Source: an uncultured Collinsella sp. (GTDB lineage Bacteria; Actinomycetota; Coriobacteriia; Coriobacteriales; Coriobacteriaceae). Taken from it: 57,106 nt of DNA. Under the pieces are notes generated by a model, which ran no database searches, was not told where the DNA came from, and saw only the letters and a program-made list of their open reading frames with translations. This document shows positions 34,675 through 43,023 of the stretch, one piece after another. The translations under genes were made by a program, and so were the position numbers. The stretch lies in contig URXE01000003.1 in NCBI GenBank assembly GCA_900551815.1, forward strand, positions 1-57,106, in the 5' to 3' direction. Numbering within the stretch: the stretch's first letter is position 1; each line of letters opens with the position of its first letter.

Positions 34675-35841
34675 TTAAGCGGTGAAGGGGTGAATCGTCA
34701 CGCCCTTAACCACGCGGTTGACCGTGCCGGTGGGGCTCGGCGTATCGGGCGTGTTGCCCACGCGCACGGAGTTGAGCAGGCTGATAGCCTGGGCAAACAT
34801 CACGAACGGCAGAGCAAGGTAGCCCTCGGGAAGTGCCTCGTAGCCCTTAAAGGTGAAGGACTCACCCTCATAGACGGTGGCACCTTCCTGCTGAACGGCG
34901 ATGGTGTGCTGAGCGATCTCGTCGCCACCGATCTCGTTGAGGATGTCGATGTCGTACTGACGGGTGTAGGCGTCGTTATTGACGAACACGAAGACGAGCG
35001 TCTTATCGTCGACGAAGGACTTAGGTCCGTGACGATAGCCCATGGAGGTGTCGTAGGAAGTAGCGACCAGACCGTGAGCGAGCTCAAGGATCTTGAGCTG
35101 GCTCTCCTGGGCAAGGCCACCGAAGGAGCCAGAACCCAAGTAGGTCACGCGGTTGAAGTCGCCAGCCAAGTAATCGGCGATCTCGGGCTCACGGGAGATG
35201 ACCTCCTCGCCCATCTTGGCAATCGTCTCGACCCACTCGGCCTTCTGCTCGTCAGAGGCAGTGTCGAAAATAAGGGTGGAGAGCAGGGTCATGCAGGAAT
35301 AAGAACCGGTCATGGCGAAGCCCTTGTCGTTGGCGCGCGGAATGAGCAGCGTCAGCGCGTTGGGATCATCGGCAGACTCGACGGCGAGCTTGCCCTCGGG
35401 AGCGCAGGTGATGTTGAGGAACTTGACGTTGTGGACGAGCTCCTTGGCAACGGCAACGGCGGCAAGGCTCTCGGGGCTGTTGCCAGAGCGGGCAAAGGAA
35501 ACCACGAGCGTGGGATCCTCGGCGCGTAGGAAGTCGCGCGGGGCGCTCACGATGTCGGTCGTGGCGATGGGCTTAAAGTCGTAGAGATCAGTGTTGCCAG
35601 CGTGACGCAGGTACGGGGCGCAGGTATCGCCAACGTAGTCGGACGTACCGGCACCGGTGAAGACAACGGACAGACGACCCTCGCCCATAGCGCGAGCCTC
35701 GGCCAGGAAGGCCTCGATGGCCTCCTTGTTCTCGCGATAGATGTTGAGCGTATCACGCCAAAGCTCGGGCTGCTGAGCAATCTCGGCCGTGGTGATCTGG
35801 GCGCCGAGCTCGGTGAGCTCCTCGACACTCTTCTCGAACAT
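34675..35841 (-). CDS. agaS: Galactosamine-6-phosphate deaminase/isomerase (AgaS)
   Basis: 388 aa with two SIS domains. Converts D-galactosamine-6-phosphate to tagatose-6-phosphate and ammonia, linking amino-galactose use to the lac tagatose route. VVFTGAGTSDYVGD and VVSFARSGNSPES mark the sugar-phosphate loops of the first SIS domain; YLGSGSFGGLAQES the second; GYRHGPKS near residue 280 is typical of AgaS. AGGT precedes the ATG. A GntR-type site lies just upstream (35903-35916). Confidence 0.93.
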   Translation of the reverse strand: MFEKSVEELTELGAQITTAEIAQQPELWRDTLNIYRENKEAIEAFLAEARAMGEGRLSVVFTGAGTSDYVGDTCAPYLRHAGNTDLYDFKPIATTDIVSAPRDFLRAEDPTLVVSFARSGNSPESLAAVAVAKELVHNVKFLNITCAPEGKLAVESADDPNALTLLIPRANDKGFAMTGSYSCMTLLSTLIFDTASDEQKAEWVETIAKMGEEVISREPEIADYLAGDFNRVTYLGSGSFGGLAQESQLKILELAHGLVATSYDTSMGYRHGPKSFVDDKTLVFVFVNNDAYTRQYDIDILNEIGGDEIAQHTIAVQQEGATVYEGESFTFKGYEALPEGYLALPFVMFAQAISLLNSVRVGNTPDTPSPTGTVNRVVKGVTIHPFTA

Positions 35842-35902
35842 TTCTAATACCTCTCTCTAGAAGTAATCCTCTGACGTGCAATTATACACTTCGGTTGGTT
35901 AT

Positions 35903-35916
35903 CTGGTAGTAACCAG
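35903..35916. promoter_or_regulatory. GntR-type operator before agaS
   Basis: CTGGTAGTAACCAG, a pseudopalindrome between agaS and its regulator. The same core recurs before the aga PTS (40196-40208). Confidence 0.65.
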
Positions 35917-35955
35917 TTAAATGCAAAGAATCACCATATGGAAACAATGCGAGCA

Positions 35956-36687
35956 CTAGTTGCTGCGCTGGTGGTAAACCTTGTATTTAAACTGATCGGC
36001 ACGAGCAACCGAGAGTGTGTACTCCACTACCTCGTTTGACTCGTTATACGTAGTCCTGACCAAATCGAGCACAGGCGAGCCCTCGACAATTCCCAAAAGG
36101 TGGGCATCGGTGGGACGGGCTATGCTCGCATAGAACTCCTCTTCGGCCACGCGAATCTTTTGCTGAAAGTCCTGCTCAATCACATCGTAAAGCGGCTTAC
36201 GCTCCAGCAGCGGTCGCTTTAGGGACAGAAATTGACGAACCGGGAGATAGCTGCGTTCGACCATCATGGGCATGTTGTCGGCAGAACGAAGGCGCTTGAG
36301 CTTAAAAATGCGATCACCGATGCGCAATCCCATATGCTCGGCCAGATTCTTATCGGCCTCCATCTCGCAAAACTCGAGAATCGTGGTCTCGGGTTCTCGA
36401 CCCATCGCGCGCATCTGCTCGGTAAAGCTGTAGGACTGCATAAGATTGGTTGCTTTTGCCGAACGGTCGGTCACAAAGGTACCGCGACCGTGCTGCCGAA
36501 CCACCAGTCCTAAACGCTCCAGTTCCTGCAGAGCCAGGCGTACCGTAGTGCGCGAGAGACCATAGCGCTCCGAAAGTTCGCGCTCGGAAGGAATCATGTC
36601 ACCGGCGCGATATTCATGGTCAATCTTTTCGGTCAGAATATCGACCAGCTGATCGTACAGCGGTTGCTTACGCGCTCCGATCGCCAT
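35956..36687 (-). CDS. GntR/HutC family regulator of the aga locus
   Basis: 243 aa. N-terminal winged helix (about 8-75: IPSERELSERYGLSRTTVRLA is split here as IPSERELSERYG then LSRTTVRLALQELE) and a C-terminal UTRA sugar-sensing domain with LYDVIEQDF. Regulators of this type control NAG/GalNAc genes. GGGAGGAT precedes the ATG. It lies between agaS and the PTS operon, and matching sites are found at both promoters. Confidence 0.9.
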   Translation of the reverse strand: MAIGARKQPLYDQLVDILTEKIDHEYRAGDMIPSERELSERYGLSRTTVRLALQELERLGLVVRQHGRGTFVTDRSAKATNLMQSYSFTEQMRAMGREPETTILEFCEMEADKNLAEHMGLRIGDRIFKLKRLRSADNMPMMVERSYLPVRQFLSLKRPLLERKPLYDVIEQDFQQKIRVAEEEFYASIARPTDAHLLGIVEGSPVLDLVRTTYNESNEVVEYTLSVARADQFKYKVYHQRSN

Positions 36688-36773
36688 TCTATCCTCCCTT
36701 TTGCTCGAATTCGGCTAACTACCTAGGGTGTTATGCATTATCTGTCTGCCACACCCGAATCATTAAGAAAACA

Positions 36774-36806
36774 AAAGCCGCGCGCTCTTTCGAGCACGCG
36801 GCTTTT
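36774..36806 (-). terminator. Terminator of the aga PTS operon
   Basis: AAAGCCGCGCGCTC pairs with GAGCACGCGGCTTTT around a short loop; T-rich on the minus strand. Confidence 0.85.
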
Positions 36807-36872
36807 AACATACACATGGCTTAAGGGGTCGGGGTGTGAGCCGCGTAGGGACACACCCCTCAAGCTAGAGCC

Positions 36873-37955
36873 TTACCAGATGCTCGGCCAGAGACCAAGC
36901 GGGCCAGCGCCCAGGATGCCAAGGACGAAGAGCAGGAGAATGCCCTTGGTCGGGGTCCAGCTGTGCTTAGCGAACATGTAGTAAAGCAGCAGCGTAAGCA
37001 TAAGCGGGACGAGCTTCGGGACGATGGTGTTGAGGGTGTCGGCAACAGAGAAGTTGACCGGATCCTCGGTAACGGTGCCGTAGGTCACGGACTCCATGCC
37101 GTTACCCAGATCGGTGACGCCGCACTCGACAGCGTTGCCGTCGGCATCGGAAGCGGTAAGGGCGTTGCCGTCCTTATCGGTCATGGCGATGGTACCGGCC
37201 TCAGCGGTCTCGGTATCGATGCCCTCCATACCGGTGAAGTTCTCGGCCTCCTTCTCGGAGACGATCACGGTAGTAGCGGAGAGGCCACGGGTGGTGCCGT
37301 TGGGGATCTGGAGGTTGATCTGGGTGCCACCCATGGTAACGACCAGGCAACCGACGACGAAGACGCCCATGATGGAAGCGGCACGCGTAAAGGCCTGCAT
37401 GTTGGCAGTCAGAGCGTCAATAGCGCTGGTGCCAAGCTTGTAGGACCAGTTCATGAGCCAGAAGCGCAGAGCGAACTGGACGACGTTGAAGATCACCAGG
37501 AAGATGATCGGCGCAGCGGCGTTGCCGTTGATGGCCATGTTGGAGGTGATGCCGGCCGTGATAGGCACGAGCGTCAGCCAGAACAGGGCGTCACCGATAC
37601 CACCGAGCGGGCCCATTGCGGCGACGCGGACGGCGCGGATCGTGGGGATGTCAACCTTGTTCTGCTCGAGCGAAAGCACGATGCCCATAACAAAGGTGAC
37701 GAGGAACGGGTGGGTGTTGAAGAACTCCAGGTTGTGGCTCATGGAAGCCGCGAGGTCGTTCTTGTTGGTGTGGATCTTCTCCAGACCGGGGATGATGGAG
37801 TAAAGCCAGCCAGCGGCCTGCATGCGCTCGTAGTTGAACGATGCCTGCAGGAAGCAGGAGCGCCAAGCCATCTTGTTGAGGGTCTTCTGGTCGAGCTGCG
37901 GAGCAGGAGTGAGATCCTCGTAGTGCTCCGGGATCACATACTCATTAGATGCCAT
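36873..37955 (-). CDS. agaD: PTS mannose-family EIID (AgaD type)
   Basis: 360 aa. Membrane component of a mannose/fructose/sorbose-family PTS; SFNYERMQAAGWLYSI, FFNTHPF and GDALFWLTLVPI are typical. It is longer than most EIID proteins because of a hydrophilic insertion of about 90 residues (about 225-315, Thr/Asp/Gly-rich) before the last membrane segments. GGAGGTGA precedes the ATG at 37955; it overlaps the EIIC stop by 11 nt. Last gene of the operon. AgaD is chosen from context; mannose cannot be excluded. Confidence 0.88.
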   Translation of the reverse strand: MASNEYVIPEHYEDLTPAPQLDQKTLNKMAWRSCFLQASFNYERMQAAGWLYSIIPGLEKIHTNKNDLAASMSHNLEFFNTHPFLVTFVMGIVLSLEQNKVDIPTIRAVRVAAMGPLGGIGDALFWLTLVPITAGITSNMAINGNAAAPIIFLVIFNVVQFALRFWLMNWSYKLGTSAIDALTANMQAFTRAASIMGVFVVGCLVVTMGGTQINLQIPNGTTRGLSATTVIVSEKEAENFTGMEGIDTETAEAGTIAMTDKDGNALTASDADGNAVECGVTDLGNGMESVTYGTVTEDPVNFSVADTLNTIVPKLVPLMLTLLLYYMFAKHSWTPTKGILLLFVLGILGAGPLGLWPSIW

Positions 37956-38745
37956 CTTCGAAGTCACCTCCGTCAGAAACAGCTGCACCCTTCAGCTCGG
38001 TCTGCTGCTGGAAGTCCCAGAAAGCGATGCCGAAGCCGATGAGAGCGAGGATGAGCAGAGCAGGGGTTGCCAGCGAATCGTTGGCAACGGTGATGAGCGC
38101 GAGGCCAAAGCCCATGAGGAAGAAGCCCCACATATCGCGGTTCATCATAACCTTGAGCAGGACGGCGAAGCCGACGAAGCGCATCATGCCGCCTGCAGCG
38201 GACAGACCGGTCTGCAGCCAAGTCGGGATGGCAGAAGCGATGGTCTGACCGATGGTAGCGCCAGCGATGAAGAACAGGGTGACGACGACAGCGAAAATCA
38301 GGCCGAGCAGAGCCATGGCGAAGTAGTTCAGGCGCTCGATGCCCTTGGTGTCCGCGTTGTGAGCCATGTTATCGGCCGTGGACATAAGCGGGGACATAAG
38401 CGTGAAGACCAGGGTAACGCCAAGCTGGCCAAGCAGAGCGAACGGAATGGCGAGGCCGACTGCCGCGTTGGGCTCGAGGCCCGTGGCGATAGCGAGAATG
38501 GCTGCCATGATGCCGCCGATGACGGCGTTAGGCGGCTGAGCGCCTCCGATCGGCATGTTGCCGATCGTCATGAGCTGATAGGTACCACCCACGAGAAGAC
38601 CGGTGTTGAGGTCGCCAAGGATAAGACCGATGACGGCGCCGGTGACGATGGGCTGATAGAGAGACTCGAGGAAGTCAAACTGGTCGATTGCCGCGATGAA
38701 CGTAACAACGAAGACCAGAGCGATCTGGATGATCGAGTATTCCAT
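37945..38745 (-). CDS. agaC: PTS mannose-family EIIC (AgaC type)
   Basis: 266 aa. Hydrophobic throughout, with the family motif GGTYQLMTIGNMPIGGAQPP and repeated membrane helices. Forms the sugar channel with EIID. AAAGGAGG precedes the ATG. Sits between EIIB and EIID in the operon. Confidence 0.9.
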   Translation of the reverse strand: MEYSIIQIALVFVVTFIAAIDQFDFLESLYQPIVTGAVIGLILGDLNTGLLVGGTYQLMTIGNMPIGGAQPPNAVIGGIMAAILAIATGLEPNAAVGLAIPFALLGQLGVTLVFTLMSPLMSTADNMAHNADTKGIERLNYFAMALLGLIFAVVVTLFFIAGATIGQTIASAIPTWLQTGLSAAGGMMRFVGFAVLLKVMMNRDMWGFFLMGFGLALITVANDSLATPALLILALIGFGIAFWDFQQQTELKGAAVSDGGDFEDGI

Positions 38746-38835
38746 CTTGCTCCTCCTTTCAAAATGTATGTACGCACTTTGGATATCACGTACAGAACGT
38801 CAGGGTTTCACTCCTGACAACGTGGATCACGAGGA

Positions 38836-39318
38836 TTACGAGAAGAGCTTGCTCGTGTCCTCAACAGGCGTGCTCGGAACGCGCCTGATCTCCAACTCCA
38901 CCCCCAATTCCTGCAGCTCTTTAAACGCAGCGACATCCTCGTCGTTAACTGCGACGGAGGTGGCGACTTGGCGCTTTCCTTCCGACATGTGCATGTTGCC
39001 GATGTTTACCTTCTTTATAGGCACACCGCCCTTGACGAGCGTAAGCACGTCTTCCGGTGTTTCGGCCACGATGAAGATCTTCTGGCGCGGGCTCGCCTTG
39101 CCAATGACGTCGATGGTCTTCTGCAGGGAGAAGAAACGCGTAGCGACGCCGGCGGGAGCGGCCATCTTCATGAGGTTCTGGCGCATGGTGTTGGACGCCA
39201 CGTCGTCGTTGGCGACGAGGATGAGGTTGGAGCCCAGGGTGGAGTTCCACTGGGTTGCAACCTGACCATGAACCAGTCGGTTATCGATGCGGGTAAGAAG
39301 AATGTTGGGTTCTGCCAT
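38836..39318 (-). CDS. agaB: PTS mannose-family EIIB (AgaB type)
   Basis: 160 aa. Soluble phosphocarrier; LLTRIDNRLVHGQVATQW carries the phosphorylated His (His 17). AAAGGAAG precedes the ATG. Compare the orphan paralogue at 29112-29594, where this His is Tyr. Confidence 0.92.
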   Translation of the reverse strand: MAEPNILLTRIDNRLVHGQVATQWNSTLGSNLILVANDDVASNTMRQNLMKMAAPAGVATRFFSLQKTIDVIGKASPRQKIFIVAETPEDVLTLVKGGVPIKKVNIGNMHMSEGKRQVATSVAVNDEDVAAFKELQELGVELEIRRVPSTPVEDTSKLFS

Positions 39319-39354
39319 GTTGATCAGCTTCCTTTCGATATTTGCTGACGACAG

Positions 39355-39636
39355 TTACTTGATCTCCTGAATCGCGTAACGCGAAACATCTACGACGGCT
39401 CCGGATCGGACTTTGATCTGGACCTTCTCGCCTTCGATGCCTTTGACGGTTCCGTAGATACCGCCGGCGAAAAGAACCTCCTGACCCGGCTTGAGCTCGG
39501 TGTGCAGCTCCTTGAAGTACCTCTGCTTCTTCTTCATGTTGATTTGCGACCAGATGGTGTAAATCAAGCCCATGATGACAAGCAGGCCTAAAAGGGCGAC
39601 CGAGGAGCTCAGGACGTTGGCTCCGAAATCGGCCAT
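39355..39636 (-). CDS. YajC-family small membrane protein
   Basis: 93 aa. One N-terminal membrane helix (about 12-30), then a soluble KPGQEVLFAGGIYGTVKGIE segment typical of YajC, the SecDF accessory protein. Position inside a PTS operon, between EIIA and EIIB, is unlike the usual secDF context but is seen in some other Gram-positive aga-type loci. Its start shares one base with the EIIA stop. It may help insert the EIIC/EIID complex; this is inferred. Confidence 0.85.
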   Translation of the reverse strand: MADFGANVLSSSVALLGLLVIMGLIYTIWSQINMKKKQRYFKELHTELKPGQEVLFAGGIYGTVKGIEGEKVQIKVRSGAVVDVSRYAIQEIK

Positions 39637-40079
39637 TAGATGCCGTCCTCGTCGCCGAAGATATCCTCTTCCTCGGAGCCGGCAACGGATGCGACCGTCT
39701 GGGCGGTGATGCCCGTCTGGCCAACGGTCACGGCCTGCTCGCCAAGCTCGGCGAGCGTGGCATTGCCGCGGAGGAACAGAAGCTCAATAACCATGGGAAG
39801 GTTGGTGCCAGTCAGAACCTCGACGTTGTCGACATCCTGGGCAATCATCATCGACTGGTTGAACGGGGTACCACCGAGCAAGTCGGTAAAGACGAGCACG
39901 CCATCGCACTCCTCGCGCATGGCGGTAATGGCGGCGCGGAGATCCTCACCGTAGGATGCGGCCTGGTCGCCCTCAAAAGGAACGACGGTAAAAGCAGGCT
40001 GGTCGCCGGCAACCATAGCGATAGCGCTTGCAAGGCCGGGTGCGAACTGTCCATGACCGGTAAGAATAAAGCCAACCAT
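39636..40079 (-). CDS. agaF: PTS mannose-family EIIA (AgaF type)
   Basis: 147 aa. Phosphocarrier with the active His in LTGHGQFAPG (His 9) and FTDLLGGTPFN. A glutamate/aspartate-rich tail (SEEEDIFGDEDG) follows. GGAAGGGAA precedes the ATG. First gene of the EIIA-YajC-EIIB-EIIC-EIID operon, with a 630-bp regulatory gap upstream. Confidence 0.92.
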   Translation of the reverse strand: MVGFILTGHGQFAPGLASAIAMVAGDQPAFTVVPFEGDQAASYGEDLRAAITAMREECDGVLVFTDLLGGTPFNQSMMIAQDVDNVEVLTGTNLPMVIELLFLRGNATLAELGEQAVTVGQTGITAQTVASVAGSEEEDIFGDEDGI

Positions 40080-40195
40080 TCAAATTTCCCTTCCGAAGGT
40101 GTGTACGATCTGAGTCCGATGATTTTCGGAAGCCAGCGGGCGCTCGCCCTTAAAGCTTCTTAGAAAGCGTTCTTTGAAGACCAGTGGTTTCTAAA

Positions 40196-40490
40196 CTGGT
40201 AGTAACCACGTGACGTGTTGTTGTCACTATATCACCCCAGAAGAGGTCGCTTTCGTTGATTCATACGCTAAAACGTTTTTGCACCGCTCACGGTGATATT
40301 TCGACCGTTTACCGCTCGTTAACACTTCTACCTGCGGTTTTGAAACCGTTTCGAAACGCTTTGGCAAAAGAACGGATCTTTCCCGGTGTCTAAACAACGC
40401 AGGGCGGCTAAAAATAGCGTGTAGAAAAATTGCAGGTCATTGTGAAGATATGTGAATTGGTCTTTTTGACTTAATACCAGTTAGAACCAG
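40196..40490. promoter_or_regulatory. GntR-type operators before the aga PTS
   Basis: CTGGTAGTAACCA at 40196-40208 matches the agaS site; a looser copy TACCAGTTAGAACCAG is at 40475-40490. Confidence 0.6.
40283..40314 (+). promoter_or_regulatory. 21-bp-period direct repeat box (aga PTS), 1
   Basis: ACCGCTCACGG at 40283 and ACCGTTTACCG at 40304, period 21 bp. On the plus strand, opposite to the PTS genes. Confidence 0.5.
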
Positions 40491-40500
40491 TTTTGAGATT

Positions 40501-40532
40501 ATCGGTGAACGGTAGTTTTCGACCGTTCACCG
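40501..40532. promoter_or_regulatory. 21-bp-period box (aga PTS), 2
   Basis: CGGTGAACGGT (40503-40513) and ACCGTTCACCG (40522-40532) form a perfect inverted repeat with an 8-bp centre, and also read as a degenerate 21-bp direct repeat in both orientations. Confidence 0.5.
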
Positions 40533-40630
40533 GTTACTTGTAATCGTTTGCAGTTGTTTTCCCAGATGAATTAGGGAAACGCGATGGAGCGTTTGCGCGG
40601 GCGCAAGGCCTACCCCAGTGGTTTCGGCAG

Positions 40631-40668
40631 CAAAAAGCCCGCTAGAACGTTGTCCGTTCTAGCGGGCT
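40631..40668 (-). terminator. Terminator of the 40711-41805 gene
   Basis: AGCCCGCTAGAACG (40636-40649) pairs with CGTTCTAGCGGGCT (40655-40668), followed on the minus strand by TTTTTG. Confidence 0.92.
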
Positions 40669-40710
40669 AAATCAGGCAGATCGGCTAGCGCGCAGTAGTG
40701 CAGGCAAACC

Positions 40711-41805
40711 TTACGCAAACAGGCCGTAGATGCTGATGTTGGCCTTGGCGTAGAGGCCGTTAGCATACTCGGTCCACTTGGAGCTGGCGCTCGAAGCCTG
40801 CGAAGAGTACTGCTGGTAAGCAGTGTAGTAGGCGGTCATGGCCTGCTTATAGGTGGCGCTATCGGCCGTAAAGGCATCGTCGGCAAAGGCCTTAGCGTAG
40901 GTGCCGTTCTCGTCCTTCCAGGTACCCTTCGAGCTATCCCACTCGTCGCCGGCAAGGTTGATGATGTAGTCGGCGTAATCCTTGCTCGCGGTGTCCTCAT
41001 TGCCGTCAGAAGGCTCGGTCGGAGCGGTCGGCATGCTTGCGGAGCTATCGCCCACCTTCTTCTTGTAGAGCTTCTGCAGCGTCGCGGACTGGCGGACGAT
41101 CTGCTTGGCCTGGTCCTTGGACACGCCATACTGCGTGGCCATGGTCTTGTAGTCCGAAGTGCCGATGGATTCCTCGGCGTACTGCTTCATCTCCTTAGAG
41201 GAGACGGTAATGCCCTCGTCCTCGGCAGCGTCGAGCAGGATCTTGTTGCGCACGTAGGACAGGATGACGTCGGCAGAAGGAGCGGTGTAGTTGCCATCGC
41301 TATCCTTGACGGTGTCGAGGCTGTACTGGCTCTCGATGGCCTCGCGCGCGGTGATGTCGCTCTTCTTGCCGTTGTAGCTATAGCTTGCCACGGTCGAATC
41401 GAGCTGGTCCTCGGTCAGGGTCGACGAGCCGACACCCTTGCCGCCAAAGCCGCCACTGCCAATAAAGAAGCCGACCACGGCGGCGATCACGACGGCAACC
41501 ACAAAGGCGGCAATCATCGTCTTCTTGTGCCTGGATGCATGGTCGTCTTCATCGGAACCCAGAATATCGTCGTCCTCATCCTGGGCCTCGGGCATCAGAT
41601 TCTCGTCAGCGGCATCCGCGGCAATCTGAGCCTCCAGTCGGGCGTCCTCCTCCTCGGCCGTCGTGCCGGCGGCAATGTGCTCGGCAGACGTACCGGCGAC
41701 CAGATCGATCTTCTCGTCCTCGTCACCGTCGGGGCCTTCGCCGCGCTCGATGATCTGGATGCCGTCGATCTCGTCCTTCTCGTCCTTCTTTTGAATCAGA
41801 CCCAT
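40711..41805 (-). CDS. Membrane-anchored SurA-N-like protein
   Basis: 364 aa. An acidic N-terminal cytoplasmic region (about 1-92, rich in Asp/Glu), one membrane helix (about 95-115), a Gly-rich linker, then an extracellular helical domain that resembles the SurA/PrsA chaperone N-domain (TAREAIESQY, VRNKILLDAAEDEGITVS). No peptidyl-prolyl isomerase domain is visible. Probably a cell-envelope folding factor; low certainty on function. AAGGAGT precedes the ATG. Confidence 0.75.
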   Translation of the reverse strand: MGLIQKKDEKDEIDGIQIIERGEGPDGDEDEKIDLVAGTSAEHIAAGTTAEEEDARLEAQIAADAADENLMPEAQDEDDDILGSDEDDHASRHKKTMIAAFVVAVVIAAVVGFFIGSGGFGGKGVGSSTLTEDQLDSTVASYSYNGKKSDITAREAIESQYSLDTVKDSDGNYTAPSADVILSYVRNKILLDAAEDEGITVSSKEMKQYAEESIGTSDYKTMATQYGVSKDQAKQIVRQSATLQKLYKKKVGDSSASMPTAPTEPSDGNEDTASKDYADYIINLAGDEWDSSKGTWKDENGTYAKAFADDAFTADSATYKQAMTAYYTAYQQYSSQASSASSKWTEYANGLYAKANISIYGLFA

Positions 41806-41931
41806 ATCAGTTACTCCTTGTTAGGAAACATAGTCTTCAATAGAGTACGCCCGACAGAGTGCCGGGCGTATTGATTCTTAGGTTATACGCAAACACTTAA
41901 GTACTATTTAGGCGTTTGCAGCCTGCATGTC

Positions 41932-43017
41932 TTAGGCCAGGTGCGCGATAACGGCATCGGCAAAGGCCTGCGTGCCCACGGCGCCCTCGACGGAGCCGGT
42001 CTGGGCACGACGTACGTCGCCGGTAACCTGCTTACCCTCGTCGAGCGTGGCGGACACGGCGGCGCGGATACGATTGGCCGCATCGTTCTCGCCCAGATGA
42101 TCGAGCATCATAGCCGCAGACAGAATCTCGGCCGTGGGGTTGGCGATATCCTGGCCAGCGATATCGGGCGCGGAGCCATGCGTTGCCTCGAAGATGGCGC
42201 AGTCGGCACCGATGTTGGAGCCGGGGGCCATACCCAGGCCACCTACCAGGCCGGCGCACAGGTCGCTGACGATATCGCCGTACAGGTTGGGCAGCACCAG
42301 GACATCGAAGTCGTTGGGGTTCTGGACCAGGCCCATGCAGGTGGCGTCGACGATCTTGTCGTTGAACTCAATATCGGGATAGTTGGCGGCCACCTCGCGC
42401 GCAACGCGCAGGAACAGGCCATCGGTCGCCTTCATAATGTTGGCCTTGTGCACGGCCGTCACCTTTTTACGGCCGCAGCGGCGGGCGTACTCAAAGGCGT
42501 ACTCCACAATGCGGCGGCTCTTGGCGATGGAGATGGGCTTAATTGAGATGGCGGAATCGGCGGCGAAGGTCTTCTGACCCGAGCGCTCGACAAGCTGTGA
42601 GAGCTCCTCGACCTCGGCAGCGCCCTCATCGAACTCGATCCCGGCGTAGAGGTCCTCGGTGTTCTCACGCACGATGACCAGGTCGACGTCGCGGAAGCGC
42701 GAGCCGTCGCCCGGCTGCGACAGGCAGGGGCGCACGCAGGCGTACAGGTCGAAGTGCTTGCGCAGGGCCACGTTAACGCTGCGGAAACCCGTGCCGACCG
42801 GCGTGGTGATGGGGCCCTTGATGGCAACCTTGGTCTCGGCGACCGCATCGAGCACGTGCTGGGGCAGCGGCGTGCCAAACTCGTCCATGACGCCGGCACC
42901 TGCCTCCTGGACGTTCCAGTTGATCTGGACACCGGTGGCCTCGACCACGCGGCGCATGGCCTGCGTAATCTCGGGACCGATACCGTCACCGGGAATCAGG
43001 ACTACATCGTGCGCCAT
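41932..43017 (-). CDS. Isocitrate/isopropylmalate dehydrogenase family (isocitrate DH)
   Basis: 361 aa. Oxidative decarboxylase; LIPGDGIGPEIT, VRENTEDLYAGIE and LPNLYGDIVSD are family motifs. The ENTE form and the lack of other leucine genes nearby favour isocitrate over isopropylmalate. About the length of NAD-type enzymes. GAGGAGT precedes the ATG, which overlaps the end region of the upstream HEAT gene. Last gene of a minus-strand run. Confidence 0.85.
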   Translation of the reverse strand: MAHDVVLIPGDGIGPEITQAMRRVVEATGVQINWNVQEAGAGVMDEFGTPLPQHVLDAVAETKVAIKGPITTPVGTGFRSVNVALRKHFDLYACVRPCLSQPGDGSRFRDVDLVIVRENTEDLYAGIEFDEGAAEVEELSQLVERSGQKTFAADSAISIKPISIAKSRRIVEYAFEYARRCGRKKVTAVHKANIMKATDGLFLRVAREVAANYPDIEFNDKIVDATCMGLVQNPNDFDVLVLPNLYGDIVSDLCAGLVGGLGMAPGSNIGADCAIFEATHGSAPDIAGQDIANPTAEILSAAMMLDHLGENDAANRIRAAVSATLDEGKQVTGDVRRAQTGSVEGAVGTQAFADAVIAHLA

Positions 43018-43023
43018 AATCTG

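Noticed and set aside
40335..40355. CcpA-type cre site
   Set aside because: TGAAACCGTTTCGA matches the cre consensus only partly and no CcpA-like regulator is identified as acting here.
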